In this document: positions 44,407 through 52,595 of the stretch, in pieces | How positions within the stretch are numbered: the stretch's first letter is position 1 | Layout: every line of letters begins with the position of its first letter | DNA from: JBBKWU01 sp037969035 | GTDB lineage: Bacteria > Pseudomonadota > Alphaproteobacteria > Micavibrionales > Micavibrionaceae | Direction of reading: 5' to 3' | Assembly: GCA_037969035.1 (NCBI GenBank) | Contig: JBBKWU010000022.1 | Coordinates: forward strand, 108,063 to 172,062 | Length of the DNA: 64,000 bases | Position numbers and translations under genes: made by a program | The notes under the pieces: generated by a model | Told to the model about the DNA's origin: nothing | Seen by the model: only the letters and a program-made list of their open reading frames with translations | Databases searched by the model: none

Positions 44407-45276
44407 ATGTTTTTACGCACTTTCTATTGTTTTTCTTTGGTACTTCTTCTGAGTTTCGCTTTGCCTTTGGTGGCTCAGGCGCAAGAGAAAGTGCCTCCTT
44501 TGCCAATTCCTCTTGAAAACATGGTGAAAGAGGGCGCGCAGGTTCGTTACCTTGGTAAACAATCTGGTCTGGAGGGATGGATTGCAATTTTGCGTGGTCA
44601 GGAACAATATTTTTACGTGTCACCTGATCGTGAAGCGTTTGTTATGGGGCTTATGTTCAATAAAGAGGGAAAAATGGTAACTCTTGAGCAAGTCAAAAAG
44701 TTGCAAGGAGAAGAGGGTGGTGAGCTTGATGCCTTTGCATCGCCAGCAGAAGTAAAATCATCGCCGTTTGAAGCGATCGCTTCTGGTCAGGTGGATAAAG
44801 CTTTTAAAACACCGGCGGAGCAATTATTTGCGGATATCGAGGGTAGCAATTGGGTTCCTATCGGTCAGCCAGGCGCACCCGTTGTTTATAGCTTTATGGA
44901 TCCTCAATGTCCGTACTGCCATAAGTTGATGGAAGATTTGCGCGGCGATTATTTTAACAACGGTTTGGTTCAGCTGCGTATGATCCCTGTTGGTTTCCGT
45001 GACGAGACACGGGCGCAAGCCGCGTTCCTTCTTTCCGTGCCAAGTGCGCAAGATCGTTATTTCCGCCATTTGGACGGTGATAAAGAAGCTTTGCCCGTAT
45101 CACAGGATATTAATCAACAAGGTGTGCAAAAAAACTTGGCGGTTATGCAGTCATGGAAATTAAATGTGACACCTTTATTGGTTTACCGTGCAAAAAATGG
45201 CGAAGTTAAAATCGTGCAAGGTCGCCCTAAGGATTTACCAGCACTTTTGGCAGATATAAAAACGAATAACGAATAG
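44407..45276 (+). CDS. DsbC/DsbG-like thiol:disulfide interchange protein
   Basis: The 289-aa exported thioredoxin-fold protein has a signal peptide ending ALPLVAQAQ. The N-terminal linker/dimerisation-type region (residues 30-120) precedes a thioredoxin domain with active site CPYC near residue 168 in MDPQCPYCHKL. The cis-proline strand follows in LNVTPLLVYRAKNGEV. DsbC/G isomerise or protect protein thiols in the periplasm. AAGGA at 44395-44399 favours this ATG over one at 44389. It lies upstream of the Dot/Icm genes, whose neighbours include many cysteine-containing exported proteins. Confidence 0.88.
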   Translation: MFLRTFYCFSLVLLLSFALPLVAQAQEKVPPLPIPLENMVKEGAQVRYLGKQSGLEGWIAILRGQEQYFYVSPDREAFVMGLMFNKEGKMVTLEQVKKLQGEEGGELDAFASPAEVKSSPFEAIASGQVDKAFKTPAEQLFADIEGSNWVPIGQPGAPVVYSFMDPQCPYCHKLMEDLRGDYFNNGLVQLRMIPVGFRDETRAQAAFLLSVPSAQDRYFRHLDGDKEALPVSQDINQQGVQKNLAVMQSWKLNVTPLLVYRAKNGEVKIVQGRPKDLPALLADIKTNNE

Positions 45277-45316
45277 ATGGCATTTCATTGCCCGTTTGTG
45301 TAAGGGTATAGGTATT

Positions 45317-46384
45317 ATGACACAACCCTTGGATTTCAAAGTCGCATTTTTAGAGAAAATAGCTGTGCCGCTATTGTCATCTATAATGATGAGCAAAAGC
45401 GGCGCATCCGAAGAAGATGCTGCAGACAATAAGCCTAAATCAGAAGCGCAGAACATGGCCGCGCTTTTGGGGACATCTATTGAATTCAGTGCGCAGCTTT
45501 CTGATCTTTTGGATCTTAAAAACACGGGCGATAACGTCGAATCAATCAGAGTTGCGTTGGCCGCGGTCGCTGCAAATCTTATGGCAGATTATCAGAGTGT
45601 TTCTGGAAAAATTCCCGATACTACGACGTTCAAGCGATTGTTGTCTGCCATGGAAACATCATTAATGTTTGCGGATCATTTCACGCCTGACGCGAATCAT
45701 GTCGCGCGTTTGAGCAGTATTGAGCCCGATGAAGAGTTTGTAATGGATGAGGCACAAATTAATATTCAATATATGAATATTATGGTGCCTGTTGTTTCGG
45801 TCGTGGCGGATTATACATTTGGGCGCGATGAAAAAAAATTAATCCTCGAAATTGCGGGCAAACTATCACAAGCGGCGGAAAAAACGTCTCGGTCTCTTTC
45901 TGGTGCGAATGATGATGCATTGGCTGTTAAGCGACGTGAACTTCAAATTTTTAAAGCCGCTGCTGCGCTTTACACGAATTGTCACCGTGAAGAAACGGCG
46001 CGGATTATGGGTATGAGTGACGATGCGCGCGCGCAATTAAGCGAACAAAGCGGCAGCGTTCTTTCGATGGACCATTTATGGGCTAATTTCTCAAATCGTT
46101 TTGCCGCGCTTGGTATCTTGGCAGGTATGCCTGAGGGAAAATCACCTGCGAGTGCCGCGCCCACAACTGTTCATAAGGTAGAAGTAGAAGAAGTTCCTGC
46201 GCCGCAAATTGAAGCGCAGCAACCTGCGCACGTTGAGGTTTTGCCGGCGGAAGAACCTCAACCTCAGGCCGCGTCTCAAGATGATGCGGACGATGATGAT
46301 AGCGGCAGCCCGATGTCATTTTTTGCAAAAAAGCGTGTGTCGAGTAGCACGGATGGTGAAAATGCCGACGGAACTATGGTATAA
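45317..46384 (+). CDS. Unknown protein at the T4BSS locus boundary
   Basis: The 355-aa cytosolic protein has no signal or membrane segment. The N-terminal 270 residues are predicted helical (VAFLEKIAVPLLSSIMMS; NFSNRFAALGILAGM). The C-terminal 80 residues are Pro/Glu/Ala/Asp-rich and end in a cluster of Asp and a basic stretch (FFAKKRVSS). No family is recognised. It is 25 bases upstream of the transglycosylase gene and on the dot gene strand. A role as secretion-system accessory is plausible by position only. Confidence 0.65.
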   Translation: MTQPLDFKVAFLEKIAVPLLSSIMMSKSGASEEDAADNKPKSEAQNMAALLGTSIEFSAQLSDLLDLKNTGDNVESIRVALAAVAANLMADYQSVSGKIPDTTTFKRLLSAMETSLMFADHFTPDANHVARLSSIEPDEEFVMDEAQINIQYMNIMVPVVSVVADYTFGRDEKKLILEIAGKLSQAAEKTSRSLSGANDDALAVKRRELQIFKAAAALYTNCHREETARIMGMSDDARAQLSEQSGSVLSMDHLWANFSNRFAALGILAGMPEGKSPASAAPTTVHKVEVEEVPAPQIEAQQPAHVEVLPAEEPQPQAASQDDADDDDSGSPMSFFAKKRVSSSTDGENADGTMV

Positions 46385-46409
46385 CGAAAAAATAATAAAG
46401 CGGTAGATT

Positions 46410-46820
46410 ATGGGTAAAATTTTAGCAGCATGTATATTTCTTGCGGCGCAGACATATTCTGTACCGCCTGCTGTGCTATTGGGAATCTATCAGGTTGAGG
46501 GCGGCAAGGTTGGTCAATCTGTGGGCCCTAACAAAAATGGCTCTTACGATCTTGGCCCAATGCAAATTAACACCATATGGTTGCCGCAGCTCGCTGGGGA
46601 ATGGGGGGTTAGTCAGGCTACCGCCCATAAATGGGTGCGGGACGATCCTTGTACGAATGTTGGTGTCGCGGCTTGGATTTTAAAAGGTCATTTGAATGAA
46701 ACTAATAATCTCTCGCAGGCAATTGCTCATTACCACTCCCGAACACCTTATTATGGGACTGCTTATCGCGGCAGAGTTGTCTCATCGATGCGCAAGCACG
46801 GTCTTATAGGCAACGATTAG
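46410..46820 (+). CDS. Lytic transglycosylase (SLT domain), T4SS-associated
   Basis: The 136-aa protein is a compact SLT fold. The catalytic glutamate lies in GIYQVEGGKVG, then NGSYDLGPMQINTIW, and a C-terminal AIAHYHSRTPYYGTAYRGRV. The first 17 residues are hydrophobic and may act as a weak signal peptide. Such small transglycosylases (VirB1/IcmX-region type) open the peptidoglycan for type IV secretion systems, and the dot genes begin 155 bases downstream. Confidence 0.85.
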   Translation: MGKILAACIFLAAQTYSVPPAVLLGIYQVEGGKVGQSVGPNKNGSYDLGPMQINTIWLPQLAGEWGVSQATAHKWVRDDPCTNVGVAAWILKGHLNETNNLSQAIAHYHSRTPYYGTAYRGRVVSSMRKHGLIGND

Positions 46821-46878
46821 GGGGTTCAGATGGCAATAATGTGGATAAAAAATTACAATATCGTTTTTTTTTGATAAG

Positions 46879-46913
46879 CTGTCTTGTCCTATTGGTTTGG
46901 ACAGGATAGTTTT
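46879..46913 (+). terminator. Hairpin, probable terminator upstream of dotD
   Basis: Stem CTTGTCC (46883-46889) / GGACAGG (46899-46905) extends outward with mismatches. It is followed by ATAGTTTTAAG. It separates the transglycosylase gene from dotD and resembles the hairpin after icmT. Confidence 0.5.
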
Positions 46914-46975
46914 AAGTTGGTTTGGTTTCCGAACGTTGTTTTGTTTTAAGTTTTTTACCTAGGGGTTTCTCGGAT

Positions 46976-47479
46976 ATGTCCCGGATATTACCGCATATTT
47001 TTTTCTTGTCTAGTTTGATTTTCGTCACTGCTTGTAGTAGTGGTGTTTTGAATACGGATCGCCCGCAACTTGTCGCGTCACCAGATAAGGTATCTTTGAT
47101 GTTGGCTGAGGCCGCTGATCGAGCTGCTGATTCTCTTGAGACTTTAGCTGCTGTTGAGCAGGCGCGAGCCCCGACTGTTTCTGTCGCGCCAATTAATAAT
47201 GCTCCGCCGGAATTGCGCCGCGCTGTTACAGTGAGTTGGGTTGGTCCTGTAGAGCCAATTACAAAGATGCTCGCTGATCGTGCTGGATATGTGTTCCACG
47301 CTATTGGTAACCCACCACCTGTTCCTCTGGTTGTTACACTGGATGTTGAAAATACGGCTGTTATTGAAATTCTAAGAAGTCTCGGTTTGCAGCTTGGTGC
47401 GCGAGCAGATGTGCGTGTTGATTCTGCTGGTCGTGTGATTGAAGTTCATTATGCCCCTGTCTCTGGTATAGGGGGCTAA
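46976..47479 (+). CDS. dotD: Dot/Icm lipoprotein DotD
   Basis: The 167-aa lipoprotein precursor has lipobox VTAC (Cys20). Its body matches DotD: LAEAADRAADSLETLAAVEQ, TVSWVGPVEPITKMLADRAGY, PPPVPLVVTLDV, and ARADVRVDSAGRVIEVHY. DotD is an outer-membrane lipoprotein that helps place DotH in the type IVB core complex. The frame opens at a GTG 18 codons upstream, but the ATG at 46976 starts the lipoprotein signal. It is the first gene of a dotD-dotC-dotB-icmT series. Confidence 0.94.
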   Translation: MSRILPHIFFLSSLIFVTACSSGVLNTDRPQLVASPDKVSLMLAEAADRAADSLETLAAVEQARAPTVSVAPINNAPPELRRAVTVSWVGPVEPITKMLADRAGYVFHAIGNPPPVPLVVTLDVENTAVIEILRSLGLQLGARADVRVDSAGRVIEVHYAPVSGIGG

Positions 47480-47491
47480 AAGCTACAGAAT

Positions 47492-48328
47492 ATGAAGTAT
47501 CGTTTCTTATCTTTCCTGACCGTTTTCTTTGTTTTGGCGCAAGCTGGTTTTTCTATGGCGTCTACGTCATCGGGCGAATCAGATGAGCCGCCTTCTTTGC
47601 GTAGCTTACAGACGATTGAAAAAGAAAATAAATTTGTAGATGGTGAGACAAGTGCTTTGCCGTTTGATATTCGTAAGGAGGCGGTTAAAGAGGCGGCAAT
47701 TTCTTATGGCGCGCGCGGCGGTCTTGCTTGGCGCACCTACCATATCCGTCAGGAGCTCGATCATCGTGCTTCATCAATGGACAAGGTGTTCGATTTTAAT
47801 AGTCTTTTGATTCCTGCGCCGTCAGGCCTTTTGATTGAGCCGCCTGTCGTTTCTGAGGCAGAGAACGCCATGCTTATCAATGGCGGCGGTCGCGAGGCGG
47901 CTCTCGCAGATAGAGTGATCAATATTACAAAAAATGCCCGTATCGTGAGCATCGGTAAATCATGGCGCAATTATCTGGAGCGCGAATGGGGTGAGGTAAC
48001 ACCTCCGCCTGACATTCTCCGCCCTGAAAACGCGGAAGAGCGCGAAAAATGGGAAAAATGGGTTAAAATTGGTTGGAAACAAGGTGTCGATCAAGCTGAT
48101 GATATTTTTCAGTTGGATTTGAACCAGTTGCTCGCTGATTATCGTGGTATGGTTCGTTATCGCATGCTTTTAACGCAGGGCATGATTTCTCCGCCCTATG
48201 CGTTGCAAGTATACCGCGGCGTAACGGGCGGTGGAAATGAAATGCGTGTCGGCGATCGCGCCGTGGAAATTACCGGCATGCCAGAACTTGTTCCGAGTGC
48301 AGAAAAATGGCAGCCCGCAAGCCGGTAA
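47492..48328 (+). CDS. dotC: Dot/Icm core-complex protein DotC
   Basis: The 278-aa exported protein has signal peptide MKYRFLSFLTVFFVLAQ... and the DotC body: AAISYGARGGLAWRTY, NSLLIPAPSGLLIEPPVV, KNARIVSIGKSWRNYL, PPPDILRPEN, and WVKIGWKQGVDQADDIF. DotC joins DotD and DotH in the outer-membrane core. The Legionella protein is a lipoprotein, but here the whole protein contains no cysteine, so it cannot be acylated that way. It overlaps dotB by 22 bases. Confidence 0.93.
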   Translation: MKYRFLSFLTVFFVLAQAGFSMASTSSGESDEPPSLRSLQTIEKENKFVDGETSALPFDIRKEAVKEAAISYGARGGLAWRTYHIRQELDHRASSMDKVFDFNSLLIPAPSGLLIEPPVVSEAENAMLINGGGREAALADRVINITKNARIVSIGKSWRNYLEREWGEVTPPPDILRPENAEEREKWEKWVKIGWKQGVDQADDIFQLDLNQLLADYRGMVRYRMLLTQGMISPPYALQVYRGVTGGGNEMRVGDRAVEITGMPELVPSAEKWQPASR

Positions 48329-49470
48329 GTTTACTTAAAGGTGAAGACAATATTGCGGTCACATGGCCGGATGAGCCTGTGCGGTTTACCGAGAGGGATA
48401 TTGACCCGTTTTTGCTATGGTCTGTTAAGCGTAATGCTTCTGATATCACATTCCAATCAGATCGCCCCATTTATCAAGAAATTGACGGTACACTTTACCC
48501 CGCGACCTATCGCCCATTAGATGCGGCGGATATGGCGATTGCTTTGCGTAAAATTTATGGTCCAGAAGCGTTAGCGCGTTTGGCGTCAGGTACAGATCTT
48601 GACCTTTCTTATGAGGTGAGACCGGATCGTTATACGCGGATTCGTTTCCGTGTGAATATCACCGCTATTCTCTCAAAAGGACGCGATGCTTCGCAGATAA
48701 CCATGCGTGTCCTTCCGAATGAACCACCGACACTCAAAGACTTGAATATTGAAGATGAGGTCATTCACCATTGGGCACCGCGTCAGGGTATGATTATTGT
48801 TACGGGACCAACGGGTTCTGGTAAAACAACGTTACTTGCGGCGGGATGTCGCTATCTTTTGGAGCGCGATCATGGTTGCGGCAAAATGTTGACTTATGAG
48901 TCACCGATTGAATATGTGTATGATGCGATTAAAAGCCCGCGCTCACTTGTCTCACAAACAGAAATTCCACGTCACTTGCCTGATTTTGCTCGTGGCGTTC
49001 GTAATGCGCTGCGCCGTAAGCCAGAAATTATTTTGGTTGGAGAGGCGCGTGATAGGGAAACCATTTCTGCTGCTATTGAAGCGGCGCAAACGGGCCATGC
49101 CGTCTATACGACAACCCACACAACAGGCGTTGCTGCCACGATTCAAAGAATGGTGTCCAGTTTTGATTCGGGTGAACGGTCTGAGCGCGCTTACGCTCTT
49201 ATGGAGACTGTGCGTATGATTGTGACGCAAGCGCTTGTTCCTAAAATTGGTGGCGGTCGTATGGGTATGCGTGAATGGATGCGCTTCCCTGATGATTTAC
49301 GCGAAAAATTTCTCGATATGGATTATAAAGAGTGGGGAGCAGTTATTCAGCGCTCTATCCCTGCATATGGTCAAACGATGGCCGAGTCCGCTAAAAGAGC
49401 ATTTGAGGCTGGTAAAATAGAACGCCGTTGGTATTTAATGCTCGCTTCCAGTACATCAAGCGGCGGTTAA
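48307..49470 (+). CDS. dotB: Dot/Icm secretion ATPase DotB
   Basis: The 387-aa PilT/VirB11-like ATPase has Walker A GPTGSGKTTLLA near residue 167, a Asp box-like TYESPIEYVYD, a Walker B region IILVGEARDRETI, and the His box GHAVYTTTHTTG. It powers substrate transfer at the inner-membrane cytosolic face. The N-terminal part (DPFLLWSVKRNASDITFQSDRPI) matches type IVB ATPases. Its ATG lies inside the dotC 3' end. Confidence 0.95.
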   Translation: MAARKPVSLLKGEDNIAVTWPDEPVRFTERDIDPFLLWSVKRNASDITFQSDRPIYQEIDGTLYPATYRPLDAADMAIALRKIYGPEALARLASGTDLDLSYEVRPDRYTRIRFRVNITAILSKGRDASQITMRVLPNEPPTLKDLNIEDEVIHHWAPRQGMIIVTGPTGSGKTTLLAAGCRYLLERDHGCGKMLTYESPIEYVYDAIKSPRSLVSQTEIPRHLPDFARGVRNALRRKPEIILVGEARDRETISAAIEAAQTGHAVYTTTHTTGVAATIQRMVSSFDSGERSERAYALMETVRMIVTQALVPKIGGGRMGMREWMRFPDDLREKFLDMDYKEWGAVIQRSIPAYGQTMAESAKRAFEAGKIERRWYLMLASSTSSGG

Positions 49471-49541
49471 TGAATTTATTACAATTTTGTGTTATCCTTT
49501 ATAATCGATATTTAATTAAGTTAGCTTTGTAGGAATAATAA

Positions 49542-49841
49542 ATGGCCGCAATCGACGATACCGAAGCAGAAAAAGTTAATTGGCACTGGCGGAATACAAT
49601 GCGTCCAGTACGATTTTTTAATCTCGATGCGCGGGCTGCGCTCCCATTTTGTTTCTTGCTTGTGTATTTCCGCCCGATATCTCTTTTTATTACCTTTTTT
49701 ATCACACTGATTTTTTGGTTCCTAGAAAGGCGCGGCCTTACTTTTCCTGCATCTATAAGAGCCTTTAGATCATGGATTATAGGATATAACCGCAATGGTT
49801 GGCTTTCTTATAGATACCGCCGAATGATTGATCACGGGTAA
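49542..49841 (+). CDS. icmT: Dot/Icm protein IcmT (DotT)
   Basis: The 99-aa inner-membrane protein has the IcmT signature NWHWRNTMRPVRFFNLDARAA, two hydrophobic helices around FCFLLVYFRPISLFITFF, and the ERRGLTFPASIRAFRSWIIG segment. It is required for late steps of Dot/Icm function in Legionella. AGGAATAATAA precedes the ATG. In Legionella it begins the icmTSRQ...dotO region. Here it closes the dotDCB group. Confidence 0.93.
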   Translation: MAAIDDTEAEKVNWHWRNTMRPVRFFNLDARAALPFCFLLVYFRPISLFITFFITLIFWFLERRGLTFPASIRAFRSWIIGYNRNGWLSYRYRRMIDHG

Positions 49842-49885
49842 ATTAAACAATTATTTTCAATTAAATTAGGTTTTTCTACTCTATA

Positions 49886-49917
49886 TGCTTGTCTTTTGCG
49901 GACAGGCATTTTATTTT
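49886..49917 (+). terminator. Rho-independent terminator after icmT
   Basis: Stem TGCTTGTC (49886-49893) / GACAGGCA (49901-49908), seven-base loop, followed by TTTTATTTT. It ends the dotD-dotC-dotB-icmT transcript and lies 66 bases before the next gene. Confidence 0.8.
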
Positions 49918-49974
49918 CATGATAGTTATATTTGTTGGCGGACTTTATTGCTGACTGGAAAATTGTTACGACAT

Positions 49975-51240
49975 ATGAAAGTTAACAAGATGATTAATAC
50001 AAAAAGAAAATTAAGACACATGACGGCCCTTCTCGGAACGGCTTTATTTTTATCCGTTACACCAGCCATGGCGGGATTTGAATGGGCGCCGGCACCGGCA
50101 CCTGAAAAGGTAATGAGTGCCCCCAGAGTTATTCCTACGGCACCTGTGAATGAAATGCCCGCTTATCAAGCTATACCTGTCGTAATGAATGCCATGACAC
50201 CTGCGGCACCTGCTATGCAGGAACCTGTTGCTCCTCTATTATCTCCTTTGGCACCTGTTGCCACCGTTTCTCCTGTCATGGGTGTTGAGATACCGCCTGC
50301 GCAGGTGAAAACCTATGCTGATATACAGGGATTTGGTAACGATATCCCACTTGTTACGGCGATGAGTCAAATTGTGCCTGCTGGTTATGCTTATTCACTG
50401 GATAATAAATCAAAGCTAGGCGCGCCTGTTTCGTGGTCTGGTGGCAAACCGTGGAACGATGCCTTGCAAAGCGCGGTTGATCCTTTGGGTTTGATTGTGA
50501 TTGTTACTGATAATACTGTATGGCTTCGTAATAAAGAGTCTTTATCACAGCCAGAGCCACAAGCTGTGGCGAATTCTTTTGTGGAGCCAATGATGGTTAT
50601 GCCTGCGGCTTCGGATGTGGTTCCTTTGTCGGCACCGGCCATGAAAAATGATATTCCTATGGTTTCGGATAATGAACCAAGCCCTGCCTATGACGCTTAT
50701 ACGCGTAGAAACCCAATATCGATGATGATGAAAGCAGATGAAACGGTTCAGGCTGTTCATGCGCCAGAAGTTTTGAGTGTGGCTCCATCGGTAAATCAGG
50801 CTCCAACAATGGCTGCGCCTATGGCTCCACCATTAATGATGAATACCCCCCCACCGATGATGGAAAATATGCCATCTGGCATGATGTCTTCACCGCATAT
50901 GGCCGCACCGCAGGATCTTGTTCCTGTGTCCTATGGCAATCAAGCCAGTGCAAAGTTAAACCCATTTGAAATTCGTTTCTGGCAAGCGGAAAAAAATGCG
51001 AGTTTGCGTTCGGTGCTTACGCAGTGGGGCACTTTGTCAGGAACACAGATTTATTGGAACTCAACTTATGATTATAGGCTTCCTGTTTCATTGCAAACGC
51101 ACGCAACGTTTTCTGATGCTGTGACACAAATTTTAACGGCCTACGAAGATATGGAGCCGCGCCCATTGGGACGCCTGCACCCTAACTTGCCGAATGGCCA
51201 GTCTATCTTGATTATTGAAAATTATGGTGTGATGAAATAA
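49975..51240 (+). CDS. Exported protein with two TcpQ-like domains
   Basis: The 421-aa exported protein (signal ending TPAMAG) has two similar modules. The first is at about residues 115-185 (DIPLVTAMSQIVPAGYAYSL; WNDALQSAVDPLGLIVIV). The second is at about 330-418 (ASLRSVLTQWGTLSGTQIYW; FSDAVTQILTAYEDM). They are joined by a Pro/Ala/Met-rich linker. The modules look like TcpQ/PilL-type domains known in secretin-associated proteins of type IV pili and conjugation systems. Its place between icmT and the paralogue operon, where Legionella has dotK, suggests a core-complex accessory (inference). Confidence 0.7.
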   Translation: MKVNKMINTKRKLRHMTALLGTALFLSVTPAMAGFEWAPAPAPEKVMSAPRVIPTAPVNEMPAYQAIPVVMNAMTPAAPAMQEPVAPLLSPLAPVATVSPVMGVEIPPAQVKTYADIQGFGNDIPLVTAMSQIVPAGYAYSLDNKSKLGAPVSWSGGKPWNDALQSAVDPLGLIVIVTDNTVWLRNKESLSQPEPQAVANSFVEPMMVMPAASDVVPLSAPAMKNDIPMVSDNEPSPAYDAYTRRNPISMMMKADETVQAVHAPEVLSVAPSVNQAPTMAAPMAPPLMMNTPPPMMENMPSGMMSSPHMAAPQDLVPVSYGNQASAKLNPFEIRFWQAEKNASLRSVLTQWGTLSGTQIYWNSTYDYRLPVSLQTHATFSDAVTQILTAYEDMEPRPLGRLHPNLPNGQSILIIENYGVMK

Positions 51241-51273
51241 TCGCGCTATTCTAGGCTCTCTGTAGAAAATTGT

Positions 51274-51307
51274 AAAAAACCTCTGATTCTGAATCGGAGG
51301 TTTTTTT
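51274..51307. terminator. Bidirectional Rho-independent terminator
   Basis: Stem AACCTCTGATT/AATCGGAGGTT around a three-base loop (about 51278-51303), with T-run on the plus strand and A-run before it. It sits between the plus-strand TcpQ-like gene and the minus-strand paralogue operon and can end both transcripts. Confidence 0.85.
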
Positions 51308-51332
51308 GTGAGTGAATTAATGAAGGACGCCG

Positions 51333-52589
51333 TTATTGAACGAAAGCACCAAATGTTCTCGTTAATCTGTTGTTTGTGTCTTCTTGGGCGCGTCGTAATT
51401 GTGTTTCCAATAGCATGGAAATTAACATTTCGCGGCGTAAGGAGGCTTCAAAGCGGTCGCGGTCATTCATAAGCTCTAACGCCTGTAGTGCAACAGTCGT
51501 ACGCTTAACGTTTTCTGGCGTTTGATAGAGATTCACAAAAAACGTTGGGTGTTGAAACATCTTATTGGTCAAAACTTCCATTTGCGCGAAGTAGCTTGGA
51601 TTGTTACCGAGAAATTCATCAAGTTCTGCCGTTGGAATACCCAGATCAAGCATAATGTTTGACATGTAGTCTGATACAAGGGTTGTGGATCCTGCAGAGC
51701 CATGCGCTTTCATGGCAATAAGATTGGCAAAACTATTTTGCACAACACTTCGCATCGCATGAACGGATCTCACATCTTGGTATGTGGCTTTACCTTGCTC
51801 CTTATGAAGCTTATTCCCGGGAATGGGCGTGAATACTTCATGTGAGAAAAGGTTTTGAGTTAAAGCGATGACATCTTCTTCGTCGGGGCTAATGGTGCCA
51901 TCGGTTAAATCGACGTCGATGGTGTACTGTCCTCCCAATGTGCGCATATAATCAATGTCTTTGTCGACGCGATCTGGCGCGCCACCGCCAGTGATGTCTA
52001 TGGCGCCATCACCATTATTGTCTAGGCCGCATATAAATTCCATGTCACCGCGATTGGCGTTCATGTTGCAGAATGTTTCTTTGTATTTTTTTATACGAGA
52101 TTCTTTGTCTGATACAGGGCCGCTCGTAGATAAAATATCAATACTGAGAACATTGCGGTTAGACATGGCCTCGTTAAATATTCTGGCGTTGGCATAAGAT
52201 TGCCGTTCTGAGGCGGCTAGGCTGCGAATATTTGTGCCGAAAGAACATAGTTGGTGGCTTGGGTGGTATTGCGTGTGCGCATCTGCGGTTTTTTCTTGGA
52301 AATAACGATGAAGCTCTAATTGGTGCTTCGCATCGAAGAAAGAGCCAATCACGAATACTTGATGCATCATGACGGTCGTAAGTTGCTCGGCCATCATCAT
52401 AAGGGCGGCAATGTAGTTGTTCCTTAGAGAGTCTTGCAAAAAGATAACGTGAGCTGGGTTGTCCATTGCACCTTTTCCCTTATGCGCGGCATAAGAGAGC
52501 TGTATTCCGCCTGAGAAACACAAGATAATGCTGAAAAGCAATAAGGTTCTTTTCAGGCTGTGTTTTATATTTTGTGTTGTGCTTTCCAT
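51333..52589 (-). CDS. Exported protein of the five-paralogue T4BSS-linked family (member A, last in operon)
   Basis: The 418-aa precursor has a signal segment (TLLLFSIILCFSGG). It shares with its four neighbours the helix ALMMMAEQLTTVMMHQ, then IGSFFDAKHQLE, QLCSFGTNIRSLA, and a Cys pair around a GLDNNGDGAID loop that fits a calcium-binding pattern. It also has DVRSVHAMRSVVQNSF, PSYFAQMEVL and NLYQTPENV. It lacks the N-terminal cysteine cluster of the other four. It is the most distal gene of an operon transcribed away from dotI, with a six-base gap to member B. Function is unknown. Confidence 0.75.
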   Translation of the reverse strand: MESTTQNIKHSLKRTLLLFSIILCFSGGIQLSYAAHKGKGAMDNPAHVIFLQDSLRNNYIAALMMMAEQLTTVMMHQVFVIGSFFDAKHQLELHRYFQEKTADAHTQYHPSHQLCSFGTNIRSLAASERQSYANARIFNEAMSNRNVLSIDILSTSGPVSDKESRIKKYKETFCNMNANRGDMEFICGLDNNGDGAIDITGGGAPDRVDKDIDYMRTLGGQYTIDVDLTDGTISPDEEDVIALTQNLFSHEVFTPIPGNKLHKEQGKATYQDVRSVHAMRSVVQNSFANLIAMKAHGSAGSTTLVSDYMSNIMLDLGIPTAELDEFLGNNPSYFAQMEVLTNKMFQHPTFFVNLYQTPENVKRTTVALQALELMNDRDRFEASLRREMLISMLLETQLRRAQEDTNNRLTRTFGAFVQ

Positions 52590-52595
52590 CTTTAT

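Noticed and set aside
49885..49974. 30-codon upstream extension of the TcpQ-like gene
   Set aside because: It would put the start inside a terminator hairpin. The ATG at 49975 is followed by a normal signal peptide.
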